Of a stretch of DNA of 64,000 bases, positions 1-11,696 are shown piece by piece. Numbering within the stretch: position 1 is the first letter of the stretch; each line of letters begins with the position of its first letter. The translations under genes were made by a program, and so were the position numbers. Origin of the DNA: Asterias rubens (taxonomy: Eukaryota > Echinodermata > Asteroidea > Forcipulatida > Asteriidae); assembly GCF_902459465.1 (NCBI RefSeq), contig NC_047070.1, forward strand, positions 1,364,001 through 1,428,000, written 5' to 3'. The notes below the pieces were generated by a model. The model made no database searches, was not told the DNA's origin, and was given only the letters and a program-made list of their open reading frames with translations.

Positions 1-233
1 CGCAGAAGGCTATATTTTTCTGTATTCAATTTGCGCTTGTTTGACAATTATTATACCACAAAATTTCTATCTGAAATTAATGTTTGTATTACCTTCAGAT
101 AAGACTGTAAAGAGAATTAACATGTATGAAACATGACTATAAAATAATCAAAGTTTGAAAGAAAAAAGTAAATTTTGTGCCTTGTTGTTTACAATTATTT
201 TGGAGGTAATGCTTAAATAAAAGATAGACTTAC

Positions 234-3200
234 AGGGTAGTGTGTGACCCAGTGGATGACCTCTGACCCCGTCTCCTCATCCTTGTCAATCACATCCAGA
301 TTGATGACATAATTGTCCCATACTTTACGATACTCCAGATCCATCTGGACTTGGAAGAAAGCCTTGGCCGAAATGTCCATGAAACGTCCGTAAGCTAAGA
401 AGGAAGAAATTATTGTAGAATTGTACAAAGAGTGAAGTCAAATGTGATCAGTAATTTATACAAAATTTGTAGAAAAGGCATTCCAAAATGTTCATAATAT
501 TTTTGTGAGCGGTATGATGTTGCCTGTAGTGTATCCTGCCTATCTATTTCTTTTATCTAAGCATAGTGCGGACGATGCATTTCTATGGACACGTCATGCT
601 TCGCAGAGGTTTTGACAAAGAAATAATACAGTGGTCAGTAGAGGGAAAGAGAAGGAGAGGTGATCCAGCAACATCATGGATGACTGACATAAAGAAGTGG
701 ACTGGACAGCGAACAGCAGCTGCAGCGAGATCAGCAGTAGATCAAGATCTTTGGCATGAACTTGTGATGATCACCGCAGGACAATTGCGCCACCTTGCGC
801 CACCGGACTGAAGACAGAGAGAAGCGTAAGTATAGACTTGACAAATATTGAAAGAAAAAGAAAAACCTCTGCGACATGAACGACAAAATATTCTTACAAA
901 CCTTTGTACTCGTAGAGATAAGTATCATCTAACGGTCTTCTCCACACCTTCAGATGATCATTGTTGAAGATGGTGTCCCAAGATGCTTTAGTGAGGCTCA
1001 GCTCACCAGCAGACTCTAATCTCTCTAACTCAGCTACAACTTCAAAGTCATCTACGCATCTGAATAAAGTAGAACAAGTTATTGAAACACAAGTTTAGAA
1101 GTCAGGTTGGTGTATTGGTGTCTTGCCTCACCTTCCACCTCTGGGACCCTGGTTCGAATCCCACCAAAGGGGGCACTATGTGGATTGGGTTTTCAGCCCC
1201 TGCTACTTGACTGCGTGGGTTTTCCCTGGAATAAGTCTCTAAAACTGAAATTTCTTCATCATCTTCTCTTCTTGTATGGCAATAATAAGAGCGTTGAGAC
1301 TAATAAAACATGGAACTAATAAGATTGAAGTCACTGCTCTCATGTTTAAGCGTATTAGTCTACAGGAAATCATGATGTGGAATATATTACATAGATTATG
1401 GGGCTAAAAAGTAAGGTTTTTGAACAATGCATTTTGAAGCTGCTGCAATTTGTTTAGCCTCGTTAAAAATTTACAGTTCTTCAACAACCTTATTAAAAGC
1501 TAGTTATAACAAAGCAAAAAGGAATTAAAATATGAAGATACAACTGTGTCAATTTTCCAATTCAGTTAGAAGAAGTCAGCAGAATAATTGTTTTAAGAAT
1601 AATTTGACTTGTTGAAGAGAAGCACAAAAGGTGTCAAGCAAACCAGCCTGTTAAAAATGAAATGCCAGGCCTGTTCACACTTTCCCAAACCACAGCATAA
1701 ATACTGATGATGTGTACGACAAAAATGGGACAAGGATCTCTGCAACAATGCAGAGTATTGTTAGTACAGTATTGTCGGTGAGAGCAGGCTCTAAAATAAA
1801 AGAAAAAAAGCAGGCCTTGAATTTCACCTTAGAAAGGGCAAAGCTATTTTCATTTTGCAAAGGGCACGTCCCGTTGACAACTCTTCAAAGTTCAAGTCAA
1901 TGGAAAACTTTTGAAGGGGCACCAAGGCCAAAACATGGGGCAACAAAGGCCATAGCCTGAAAGTATGTATCCAAAAATGCTCACAAGCAGTCTCATTCAA
2001 AAACACACACTTCACACCATAGACACTGGACCCTGAAAAGATCGTTTAAAGGCAGTGGACACTATTGGTAATTATCAAAGACTAGCCTTCACAGTTGGTG
2101 TGTCTCAACATATGCATAAAATAACAAACCTGTAAAACTTTGAGCTCAATCGATCTTCGAACTTGCGAGATAATAATGAAAGAAAAAAACACCCATGTCA
2201 CACGAAGTTGTGTGCGTTTAGGTTGTTGATTTCGAGACCTCAAGTTCTAAATCCGAGGTCTCGAAATCAAATTCGTGGAAAATTACTTCTTTCTCGAAAA
2301 CTATGGCACTTCAGATGGAGCCATTTCTCACAATGTTTTATACCATCAACCTCTCCCCATTACTCGTTGACCACCAAGAAAGGTTTTATGCTAAAAATTG
2401 TTTTGAGTAATTACCAATAGTGTCCACTGCCTTTAACATTAAGACACAATGTGCCATTTATGTAGGGCACAGTATGTGTAAGATGCCTCTGTCAAAAAAA
2501 ATTTACAATTCAAAGCTTCTAAACTGGGGATTGACAATACTCTCTATACACATCATGTACTTAAAACAACCTGGGTTGCTGCTTGTAATGTGATTACAAA
2601 TCTAACATGATGTCAAAACGAATAGCATGTGACTTTTTGGACATCAGTTCAGATTGTTAAATTTGTTCTTTTCTTTTAAATATGGCATCTGATACAATCG
2701 TACTAATTTTGGAACATAGAATTATTTTGGTCACTCCCTGTTTTGATTTCTACTTGACTGTAGCATCAATGGTTGCAATCAGCAATCAAATGTATGGCTC
2801 CAAGTCTAATATGTTTTGTCTGCAATATATATGCAGCAATATGACCTGATGAGATATGCGCAAGGATCGAAACCATACAAAGACCCTTCCACACTAGTTG
2901 TGCAAACCATACTGTGGCCCTGCTCGATCCCCCTTTCTTATCAAAACTTTCTGGGTGGAGCAAGGACCAGATCAAGGCCAGATTATGATTAATGCAAGTA
3001 CCCTTGTAAATCCACACTGTCAGTCACACGTACGTGGTCACACGTACAGTTGCATAAATAATCGTAGCCCTCCATCCTTGAACGTCTGCTACCGTCGCCA
3101 TGAAGATAGAGGGATATGATTATCGCAGTTCATAAGCTGTGAATTAACCATTTTCACATACTGTGAATTTTTATGGAGTAATAAGTATTCTTACTTGTAT

Positions 3201-3887
3201 TTTAGCATGCTTAGGCCTACTAAAAGTACTAGATACATGTATATAAATTGTAGTAACAAGACATTTCCTGAAAATGTTTAAACTGACATTTTTATAAACT
3301 GACCATCACAACTAGTATTTTATATGGTTGCCTTCGGGAAATGTTCGGTAACCTGCCACAACTTTTTTATTTGTTACATCATTTATTAATTTAAAACATT
3401 ATACATGTACATTAAGAATGCAAATTTTAAAAACACCGCAACTGCCTAACCTATCAATTTCATTGTCGGATATTTTCTCCCTGTCCCACACAAAGCAGGC
3501 TCCTCCAAACAGAAAATAAAATGGTCGTTTCCTGCCCCTCAAGAATCTCCTTGAAAAGTTCGCCGTCAATGTCTGAAGCATATTTTCCGCATATATTGAG
3601 CCATAAATGCTTAGTACTCCTTCCATACGACGCAATTTCTGTGAAGCATAGACGTGAAGTTGCCGTTTGAGAAGTCTGAATATGGCATCCAAGCTCTCGG
3701 ACAGACTTTGTCCCCGCAATAGTGTCACTTGCACGGCGTGAATCCATCGCCACTTCGGTCGTCCAGCATGTCCGCCGTGTGTTCCACAATTCCAGTTTAT
3801 TTTCCTTGCAAAATCCAACTTGTTTCCTTCAACACGGGGTGTCAGAAGCCTCCTGGCTGCTCCTCGAATTGAGTTCTGAAATGCCAT
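234..3887 (-). CDS. STARD7: STARD7, START-domain phosphatidylcholine transfer protein (3' part missing)
   Basis: Three exons on the minus strand: 3887-3451, 1059-902 and 394-234. Phases match (2 nt, then 1 nt carried over) with GT/AG introns (donors GTTAGG, GTTTGT, GTAAGT), giving 252 residues before the gene leaves the window. STARD7 carries phosphatidylcholine to mitochondria. The N-terminus is basic with few acidic residues ([15 protein letters not shown]), as in a mitochondrial presequence. A hydrophobic patch near residues 122-134 ([13 protein letters not shown]) is followed by [11 protein letters not shown], matching the vertebrate precursor. The START domain begins in exon 2 ([14 protein letters not shown]) and continues with [11 protein letters not shown] and [12 protein letters not shown], which are STARD7 hallmarks. 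I chose the ATG at 3887 because its context is ACCATGG; the frame extends upstream only to a TTG. Missing are the C-terminal START helix and the stop. The gene is head-to-head with YKT6. Confidence 0.93.
566..811 (+). pseudogene. Non-LTR retrotransposon C-terminal fragment
   Basis: An 81-codon open stretch lies antisense in STARD7 intron 2. It reads [10 protein letters not shown], then [19 protein letters not shown], then DLWHELV. This follows the pattern found at the C-terminal end of many LINE polyproteins (FGHVxRR, EGKRxRGRPxTxW, DRxxWRxL). No reverse transcriptase core is present next to it, so it is a truncated relic. It is oriented opposite to the host gene. Confidence 0.7.
1098..1315 (+). 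mobile_element. tRNA-derived SINE (family S1)
   Basis: A pol III B-box-like GGTTCGAATCC lies at 1151-1161, preceded by a diverged tRNA-like head. The body contains a phrase running from GTGGATTGGGTTTTCAGCCC to the ACTGCGTGGG block. A second copy in reverse orientation lies at 46455-46675 and shares head and body, which shows this is a dispersed repeat and not a tRNA gene. It sits in STARD7 intron 1. Confidence 0.7.
2046..2435. mobile_element. MITE family 1, copy A
   Basis: Terminal inverted repeats start TTAAAGGCAGTGGACACTAT and end with the complement at 2435. The interior carries a second inverted repeat around ATTTCGAGACCTCAAG / GAGGTCTCGAAATC. It is non-coding, about 390 bp, in STARD7 intron 1. 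Other copies are listed separately; those at 19064, 24261 and 37782 lie in the opposite orientation. Confidence 0.85.
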
Positions 3888-4451
3888 GGTTTTACCTTCA
3901 AAAACTGGTGTCAAAACCCTACAAAACTAGAACCTTGTGTGTGAAATAAGTTACGTAAATTTGAGCAGAAGTGCACGCCATTTTCACGTGAACGAACTTT
4001 TGTAACTAAACCGCATTTACTGGCTTCATGAAAGTGTCACAGTTGCGTTCATGTAGTTTAGCTAGCTTCAGCTTGGTAAAGATATGGAGCGCCAAAAGGA
4101 TGAAAATTCTTAAAAACGTTTCGATTAATCGCCTCGTTCCTTCCCCAGCAGGGTGGTGAGCAATCTCGCTGCGCCATTTCTTCCTAGCTTGATTTGCCCG
4201 CTCATACCGCCTCGAATTGTTTCATTAAAATGTGCTCGAATCTAGCACATTCTAATTTAGGCATGTGACTGATCTACTATTCCACTCTACATTGTGCTAG
4301 CTCAAGTATGGTAATGCGCAATAGAGGAATCAAGTAAAAGTCAAGTAAAAGTTTAGTCATGGTTGATCCCTCTCATTTCTTCTTTGATCTTGTGATGTGT
4401 GATGTGTAACTGTATGCAGCTAATTTCAGGTGGAAAGTTTAATTTGCATAT

Positions 4452-4486
4452 GTGTTTGTTTGTTTGTTTGTTTGTTTGTTTGTTTG
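4452..4486 (+). repeat. (GTTT)n microsatellite
   Basis: About eight to nine uninterrupted copies of GTTT. A longer CAAA array of the same class lies at 30610-30671. Confidence 0.95.
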
Positions 4487-4632
4487 GATAGCGGGTTTTA
4501 CGATCTTGCCATGCCGCCGTTTTCATTTTTTTGTTCCCAGATTGCATTGCTCGATCGTATCCCCTTGAGGTGTGACTTGAAAGTATCCAAATATTATGTG
4601 ATATTTCAATCAGTCCTGGTTTGGGGAATTAT

Positions 4633-4666
4633 TTAGGGTTAGGGTTAGGGTTAGGGTAAGGGTTAG
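4633..4666 (+). repeat. Interstitial telomere-type repeat (TTAGGG)n
   Basis: Four perfect tandem TTAGGG units are followed by one TAAGGG variant and a partial unit. TTAGGG is the usual telomere unit of deuterostomes and most animals. The array is short and internal, between two genes. Confidence 0.9.
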
Positions 4667-6236
4667 CGCTAGGATTGTTATGGTTAGGGTTTAGCATTGA
4701 GCGCACTGTGCTGTGAAGAAAACTTTGCGGTCAGTATTGCGTGACCCCCAAGTGAATACACCTTATACACGCACACGCATTAAAAAACTCACAGCATTTC
4801 GAATTATGCGCGTTATGGTAGCCAAAGACATCCAGGGGTTAGAGACGTACGCAAAGCTATCGGGCAATACGGCGCGCTGCCCATGGTATAGTAGCGCGGC
4901 TAGGTTTGTGACATAAAAATTTAAAGGTGCTATTTCCATCAAGATCATAGCGCACGAGAAAGAAATTAACATACAAAAAGCAGATAGAGTATTAGATTCC
5001 CTAATGACAGTAGGGAGATTGTAAGTGCCAAATAATGTTGTTCTTAAAGCACCATGTAATCTAGAAATAGATAACAATAATAAGTATAATTCTTTTCGTG
5101 TCAAAGTTCCTCTTTTCTCCGGACTGGTCCCAACCAACATTTTTGTTGAGGCGAAAATGAATACGATTCACAACACTTTTCGCCTGCTATACCAGTCCGA
5201 AAAACGTCGTGTTCCTAAACCTATTAACGCAACATGCTAACTTAATTGAACGTTGATTGTGGCACCAGACTAATGAAGGCGGAATGACGTGTTTACTTAT
5301 TTCGATGATTGCTTGTTTGTAAATTGTGGGGCATTTTAATAACTGAAATAAACACGTTGACGCACCCAGTCTTGTCTTGTGAAACATTTTTCTTGTCAGA
5401 CATCTATGAAGACATCAATGAATACAATTTGGGAACGTACTGTTTTCTAGTGGAACAAGACGTTGAAACGTAAGTGATCACTAAATGGAATTTAGACTTT
5501 CTCTGTTCCTTGTCTGCTGCCGGCCATAGTGCCACTACACTAGTACCAGCCGTGGTGGTGCGACTGCTGAGCCGAGGCAAGTGAGTGAGTCATGACTTGT
5601 GATGAGAGCATGACTGAGTGATTATATTGTGATTGATAGCCGGCCGGCAGCCCCATAAATAGGACCAATATTCTTAGTATCCTTCTTGGAAAGATTTCCG
5701 GCCCCATATCCTGCCACCATTTTTGTTTTTACTTATTAAAATTTAAATTAATTAATTATGTTTCATACAATCATCAATGTTTCTTATTAATCTTATTTCA
5801 TTATCCAAAATAATATCTCATTTGCGTATTTGAATTTGGCAATATCAGATCATGGCTCTAAAAAACTATATTATGTCTATGGTGAGGGTATCGCAAATAG
5901 CAAAATATAAGGAGAGTGTGCTGTTGTGTTGAACCTACACGGAGAATAGGCCATGCGTGCGCACGTCGTACCTACCTCCATGGTCGTACATGACAAAAGT
6001 GTAGTGGCAGTGGGGGTATACGGAAATGTTTCCAGTACACCTATTTATCCGACAGTAACACCTCTATATTTACTTAAATGATTAAAATTGGCAGATGAAT
6101 GCCTTACTTATTGTAAATCTCCATATTTGTAATGTCTTATTTACCTTCCAGGTTGATGAAGTAAAGTTAACGATACCAAACATCAACCCACAATAACTTG
6201 CATCAAAGAGGACGAGAAGACGAATCAGTCAGCAGA

Positions 6237-9192
6237 ATGAAGCTGTTAGCGATTACTGTCCTTTATAAAGGTCATCCCAAAGTCGTCACTCTATCAAGTG
6301 CCTATAATTTATCATCATTTGGCTACTTCCAAAAGGGCAGGTAAAGTTCAAATCCAGTTTTCATTGTAATGGATTGTTTGACAAAACATTGGTTTTCTCA
6401 AACAGCAAGAAGCTCTTAATATACAGTAAATTTCCATTGACACATAGGGAGACTGCCAACATAGGGCTATATAGCTCGGTTCGTAGAGTGCTAGCGTTAA
6501 TCTGGATGCCGTTCAAATCTCGCTACAGTGAATTTTTCTTTGTTCCAACCCAAAATCATAATTTTTAAACATAATTCATTATTCTAGTTGTCAGTGAAAC
6601 CAAGGAACTCACAACTGTGACCCGTAGGTCTGAAGATACCATGAAGTGAAGATTTAAGATTTGGATGCAGAGGGTTACTTCAATGCCTTCAATGTCTTAC
6701 AGATATATCCAGCTGCGTCTTGAGTGTTGATCTTGATTGTGATTGTGAAAATTAAATTGTTATGTTTATATTTTGTTTCATCTAATCAGTGTACAAGAGT
6801 ATATGAAGTTCACATCACGCATTGTTGTTGAAAGAAGTACGCCTGGCTTGAGAGCAACAGTAAAAGAACAAGGTTTGTCAAAACTTTAAAACCTAGGACA
6901 AAAAATAACTACCCTGTAACTGGAAACTATAAAAGTAAACATTTGGTTTTGGAAAGATAGCGGGCAGCCTTGCTACCATGGTCAGCGGGCTAACTTAAAG
7001 TGACTGCTTTGTATGCAGGCTTTGTAAAAATTTATCAACACTTGTAAGGCTCTTTTGGGGAACTTAAAAATGCTAAGATTTCGATGCAACACATTTCAAA
7101 TGAGTCATATTTGTATTAGGTGGTCACCCAATGAAAGGAGCCTGTTTGTTGTTCTGTGACTTGAAGCGTCTTTTGACAGCGCATTCTGCGTAGTCTCTAA
7201 ACACAGAATGGATCAACCGACAGACTAATTAAAATATCCAATATATTTTGATATGTTCCAGGTCACACTTCCAGCTGTCGAGATCGAGCAAGCACTCTGA
7301 TCATACACCACTGGGCACAAGGTTGGATAACGGGTGCTTGTTTTTCTCGATTACTAATTAGTAAAATGTGTGTTTATTTACAGAGTACAGTTGTCACACA
7401 TACGTCCGAAGCGATTCTTTATCGGGGGTCGTCATAGCAGATCATGAATATCCCTCAAGAGTAGCTTTTACATTATTAAACAAGGTATATATTTGTCTAA
7501 TCATTATTTTTTTGTGTGTTCCTGGGGAAAGTCTTCATAATAAAGTTCCCACAAAATTCTGTAAAAATCTTTGTTCTTCTTTTGTTATCAAGTAATAAAC
7601 CACAAGGGAAACTCAGGCCTGTATGCTCCGATTTTTTAAAGGGCAAGGGCACCAAGGCATTTTCTCCTTGGTAAAGGGCACCCTTTGGGGAAAAATCTAG
7701 CAGACAATAATGGAGGCAATCGCCTTCATTGCTTCCGTGAAGTATCAGGTCTGGAAACTGACTGGATAAATTGTTAAATACTTTTGGGTTGAAACATGGA
7801 ATCATTTTACTATTTTTGTTTAAATAAAACCTGTAGGTTTTAGATGAATTTTCAACTGAAAACTCTGCCAGGTCGTGGCCAACCTTGGCCGAGAATTCTG
7901 TGACGTTCAAACAACTTGATGCATACCTCGCAAAGTACCAGGTAAGTGTGGCAAGATTCAGTTTGAAAACGATACTGTGACCTTTCTTAATTTTTGGTTT
8001 TTAGAAATGCATGAACATCAAGTTTCATTAAATGATGTGGTTTATAAATTTTGTACTCCACTAATGTGACCCAAGTTGACCTTAGCTAACCCTAGTTGAC
8101 CTTGGACAAAAAAACCAGGATCCTAACCCTCATCGATCCTCATGACCTCATTTGACTTCATACTGGATTTGACAAATTTCACATTGTGTGACCATCTCGT
8201 TTGTCTCTCAGTTAGACCTGATTGAACGCCATCAAATTTTAACTTGAAAAAAAAGACTGAATAAATTACGTCCTTTAGTTCTAAAATGACTCTGTTTTGA
8301 ATGACTCTATTTGACAAGCTATGACTCTATTTGACCTGGTATGACTCTATTTGATCTGATATGACTCTATTTGACCCATTATGACTGTATTTGACCTGAT
8401 ATATGACTGTATTTGACCTGATATATGACTCTGTTTGACCTTTAGGATCCAGCACAGGCAGACCCTATGATGAGGCTACAGAGCGATTTAGATGAAACCA
8501 AGATTATAATGGTAAGTTTCTTAGTTTTGCATAAGACTCCAACAAAATTTCCTTTCCTTGAGTAAGTGACAGATATCTTTCTTGACATCCATCAAATTTG
8601 TTCTAGAGTTGTTTGGATGTAATACTTCATAGCCAAATCAATCATGCTGTTCAAGGTGTTGTACTATATAGTCTCATAACGTCATTCTTAACAAGCTCCA
8701 CCAATTTGAAATCTTGGGGCCAGGAGTGTCATTTTGTATTGACAGACTAGTCGCATTATAAATGTCCACTATTATGAATGTACACTATTATTAAAGCTGG
8801 CTATATTATGTCATATTCTATCCTCACAGCACAATACAATCGACGCAATGTTACAGCGAGGAGAAAAATTGGACGACCTTGTTGCCAAATCGAACGACCT
8901 CAGTTTACAATCAAAGACATTCTACAAAACTGTAAGTAGGCATTTCTATGGTTATACGTATAAACATTTTACGCAATCATCAGTTTAGCCAAATTAGATT
9001 TGATTTGAAGTTGATCATTATTTTCTTATGTCTAATGTGGGCTAACATTTTGTTAACAAATAATTTAAAAAAGAGCGACATAAAATATATATCTTTGATT
9101 GCAACTTCTTCAAAGACCTTAAAAGCACTGGACACTTTTGGTAATTGTCAAAATCCACTATTCTCAATTGGTGTATCCCAACATATGCATAA

Positions 9193-9229
<37 letters not shown>

Positions 9230-9742
9230 TTTATATAGCGCTTTATACTAAAAATAAGTTTCTAAGCGCTTCACAAAAAACAAATATAAATGATAAGTAA
9301 GCAAACGGGAAAATTAAAGCTAGAAATATACAATAATAATAAAATAACAAGTCTTTGACAATTTTGACTTAATTTGTCATCAAAGTTGCAAGAGAATAAC
9401 AAAGGGAAAAACTTTTTTGCACAAATTTGAGTGCTTCAGATGCCTAAAAAGGCTTCAGGCCTGAAGTCTTGTTTTATATTTGAGTGAGAAATTACCTCTT
9501 TCTAAAAAGAAAGTGAGCCGTTTCTCACAATGTTTAATACTATCAACAGCTCTCCGTTGCTCGTTACCAAAGAAGTTTTTATGCTAACAATTATTTTGAG
9601 TAATTACTAAAGTGTCCAGTGCCTTTAAAAGTGCACTTTTAAAGCACATTTTTGTCAGTGGTTTACATCCTAACTGGTTTGTTTCATCTGTTTACTTTTA
9701 TCTCAGGCCAAGAAGACGAACTCTTGTTGTGTTATCCAATAG
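6237..9742 (+). CDS. YKT6: YKT6, R-SNARE (v-SNARE) with longin domain
   Basis: Seven exons: 6237-6340, 6790-6872, 7384-7484, 7837-7941, 8446-8511, 8830-8931 and 9707-9742. They join in frame to 198 residues, the same length as the human protein. YKT6 drives membrane fusion in ER-Golgi, endosomal and autophagosome-lysosome traffic. Exons 1-4 encode the longin domain (MKLLAITVLYKG, SVQEYMKFTSRIVVERS, EYPSRVAFTLLNK). Exons 5-6 encode the SNARE motif (LDETKIIM, HNTIDAMLQRGEKLDDLVAKS) with the zero-layer Arg in QRGEKLDD. There is no membrane segment; the C-terminus is NSCCVIQ. The last four residues form a CaaX box for farnesylation, and the preceding Cys is the palmitoylation site. Intron donors are mostly GTAAGT. 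Intron 4 ends in a minisatellite (see 8287). The start context is acceptable and the upstream frame offers no better Met. Confidence 0.97.
6430..6560 (+). mobile_element. tRNA-like SINE fragment (family S3)
   Basis: A tRNA-like head (TATAGCTCGGTTCGTAGAGTG) is followed by a B-box-like GTTCAAATCTC at 6511-6521, inside YKT6 intron 1. Related sequences in reverse orientation occur at 46325-46420, 49500-49575 and 51885-52010, each containing a reversed phrase like GAGCTATCTAGCCC. Confidence 0.55.
8287..8445 (+). repeat. 20-22 bp minisatellite running into the YKT6 exon 5 acceptor
   Basis: Eight head-to-tail units of ATGACTCTATTTGACCTGAT with small variations (CTGT for CTAT, two extra AT dinucleotides). 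The last unit ends TTTGACCTTTAG, which is itself the 3' splice site of exon 5. The array therefore supplies the pyrimidine tract and AG of the acceptor. Confidence 0.9.
9120..9628. mobile_element. MITE family 1, copy B with nested insertion
   Basis: Diverged terminal repeats (AAAAGCACTGGACACTTTTG at the left, its relative at the right) lie in YKT6 intron 6. The copy is longer than its relatives because an (AAT)n array followed by CATTTATATAGCGCTTTA and related sequence (about 9196-9345) has inserted. It also has a CTTCAGGCCTGAAG palindrome, shared with copy H at 43819. Confidence 0.7.
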
Positions 9743-10450
9743 AAGCCGCCCTTTGGTGTCCAATTAACGGCTAAGCAGATTTTTGATGCTAAGCAAATTT
9801 TGTCATGTTTAGCAAATGAGGATAAGCTAATTAGCCAGATGAAATACATTAATGTGCTTGTTTGGTTTAACAATATTTGTATCACCAAAGGAGATATACT
9901 TGATTTCAAAGTGACCAGAGAAAATTTTACAAGCCTATCCAGCATAATTTGTGCTGTATAGTTGGCATCTAATTGAAACATACTTTACAGTTGAAGTCAG
10001 TGTTTGATTGTAGGACCCTACATGGATCACTGGCCCCCGTCTGCAAAACATTCACTGCGAAAACAGCCCTGAGACATCATAATTCGCTTCGCATTCGTAG
10101 GAAGTATGAACCGGGCTTTATTCAAGTGCTAACACTTGTCTGAGTGTAGCACTCGTGTAGGTTATACAAAATATAATTGCAATATGTATTCTTGTGATTG
10201 GCACCTTTGAATGTGCATGCAGTCTGGCAGCAATTTGCACCACACCTGAAGGGCAAAATTTCATTGTTGTTTTGGCTGGTGGTTGCCTAACTCAGTCGTT
10301 GCTTAGCAAAGACATTTGTCAACCAGTATTTTCTGCTAAACAGCTTTATGAAATTGGGCCCAGCTATTGCTCTTTTCCGATGCCACACAGGTCAACCTTG
10401 AAGCCCTGTTGTAATGACTTCAATTAAAAGTAATTAACAATCCACGCCCA

Positions 10451-10827
10451 TTAATGGCAGTGGACACTATTGGTAATTGTCAAAGACTAGCCTTCACAGT
10501 TGGTGTATCTCAACATACGCATAAAACAACAAACCTGTGAAAATTTAACCTCAGTCGGTCATCGAACTTGCGAGATAATAATGAAAGAAAAAACACCCCT
10601 GTCACACGAAGTTGTGTGCATTTAGATGGTTGATTTTGAGACCTCAAGTTCTAAATCTGAGGTCTTGAAATCAAATTCGTGGAAAATAACTTCTTTCTCA
10701 AAAACTATGGCACTTCAGAGGGAGCAATGTTTTGTACCATCGACCTCACCCCGCCACTCGTTACCAAGTAAGGTTTTATGCTAATAATTATTTTGAGTAA
10801 TTACCAATAGTGTCCACTGCCTTTTAA
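10451..10827. mobile_element. MITE family 1, copy C
   Basis: About 377 bp, with terminal repeats AATGGCAGTGGACACTATTG and the complement ending GTCCACTGCCTTTTAA. It has the same internal inverted repeat and the same orientation as copy A. Confidence 0.85.
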
Positions 10828-11091
10828 ACATCACCTCGTTTACTTGGGCAGTTTAGCAAAACTTAAATCCAGTTATTTTTATTACCGGGCTATGGAGTCG
10901 GCTCCTGTATTTTATCAAATGTATTGATTTATAAAGATGAAATATATTTGACAACACTTTGAATGAACTAACTCATCCAAAAACCAATAATATTCCATCA
11001 ATGTTTCAAGTTCTTTGGTAACAAAAGAAAGAACTGCAAACTGAAAGTTTTCTTTAAAAAAGTGTGAAAGTAACTTGAAAGAACTCGAGCC

Positions 11092-11271
11092 TTGTTCATA
11101 CTTCCTGTAATCTTTCTGCAAAGTGAATTTGATGTCAAAGTCAAAGCTCTGTTTTTGCTGCGAGTTCTTCGCAAGAGTTGAGCACAGCCAAACTCATGCG
11201 CATTGTTCGTTGCGAATTTGTGATGTCAAATTTGCTTCGCATTCGCAGAAAGTAAGAACCGGGCTTCTTGT
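11092..11271. mobile_element. Short foldback MITE (family 9)
   Basis: The left end reads CTTGTTCATACTTCC and the right end GCATTCGCAGAAAGTAAGAAC. A clearer copy with a repeated GAATGC motif occurs at 50765-50942, and a lone half at about 10075-10122 (GCTTCGCATTCGTAGGAAGT). Confidence 0.6.
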
Positions 11272-11696
11272 AAATATTAAATGTAAGAACTTCTAAGAGA
11301 ATTGCTTCTCTTGAGTTCCATGTGTATTGTATTTCAAATGTATAGCCTATTATTAGTAAACCCATCGCAGTGTCTGAAATTGTGGCTACGGCTTTGGCTA
11401 GATTGCCATGTCATCATGAATTGGTGTATAGTTTTTCCTTAGCAACAGTCTTAGCCGCAGCTGCCAATTTTGGATACGGCTTAGGATTAATATCTGGTCC
11501 AATGTAAGGCCTGTGTTCAGAGAGCCCAGTTTCTCTACAATACAACTTCCTTTGTTTACAGAAACACATTTGACAATTGTGTGAATACAGCCTTTTTTTT
11601 GTTATTTTGACTAAACATGTAATATTTATACTTTAAAGAGGTATGGTGTGAGTGAAGCCAAGGCCTTTATAATACAAACTAAAAGAACAACTTATG

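Larger units (their letters stand above)
3888..6236. other. Intergenic region between divergent STARD7 and YKT6
   Basis: The two start codons are 2.35 kb apart, so both promoters must lie here or in upstream untranslated exons. A candidate YKT6 5' untranslated exon ends at 5469, where GAAAC is followed by GTAAGTG. A matching acceptor (CTTCCAG) ends at 6151, just before the coding exon. The region also holds a GTTT tetranucleotide run (4452-4486) and a telomere-like array (4633-4666). No further gene was recognised. Confidence 0.5.

Noticed and set aside
1-233. Next STARD7 exon
   Set aside because: No stretch reads as the expected PYPMYSRDY region; the exon must lie beyond the left edge.
2163-2420. 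Open frame of 85 codons with relatives at 19090-19338, 24303-24530 and 37810-38034 (minus)
   Set aside because: All lie inside MITE family 1 copies, on different relative frames, with no common conserved protein; they are read-through of a non-coding repeat.
3888-3914. Upstream extension of STARD7 by nine codons
   Set aside because: The only upstream start would be TTG; the ATG at 3887 has a far better context and matches the family N-terminus.
4430-4547. Cys/Val/Phe-rich open frame
   Set aside because: Mostly the translation of the (GTTT)n array.
9042-9238. Leucine/isoleucine-rich small protein
   Set aside because: The run is the translation of an (AAT)n microsatellite.
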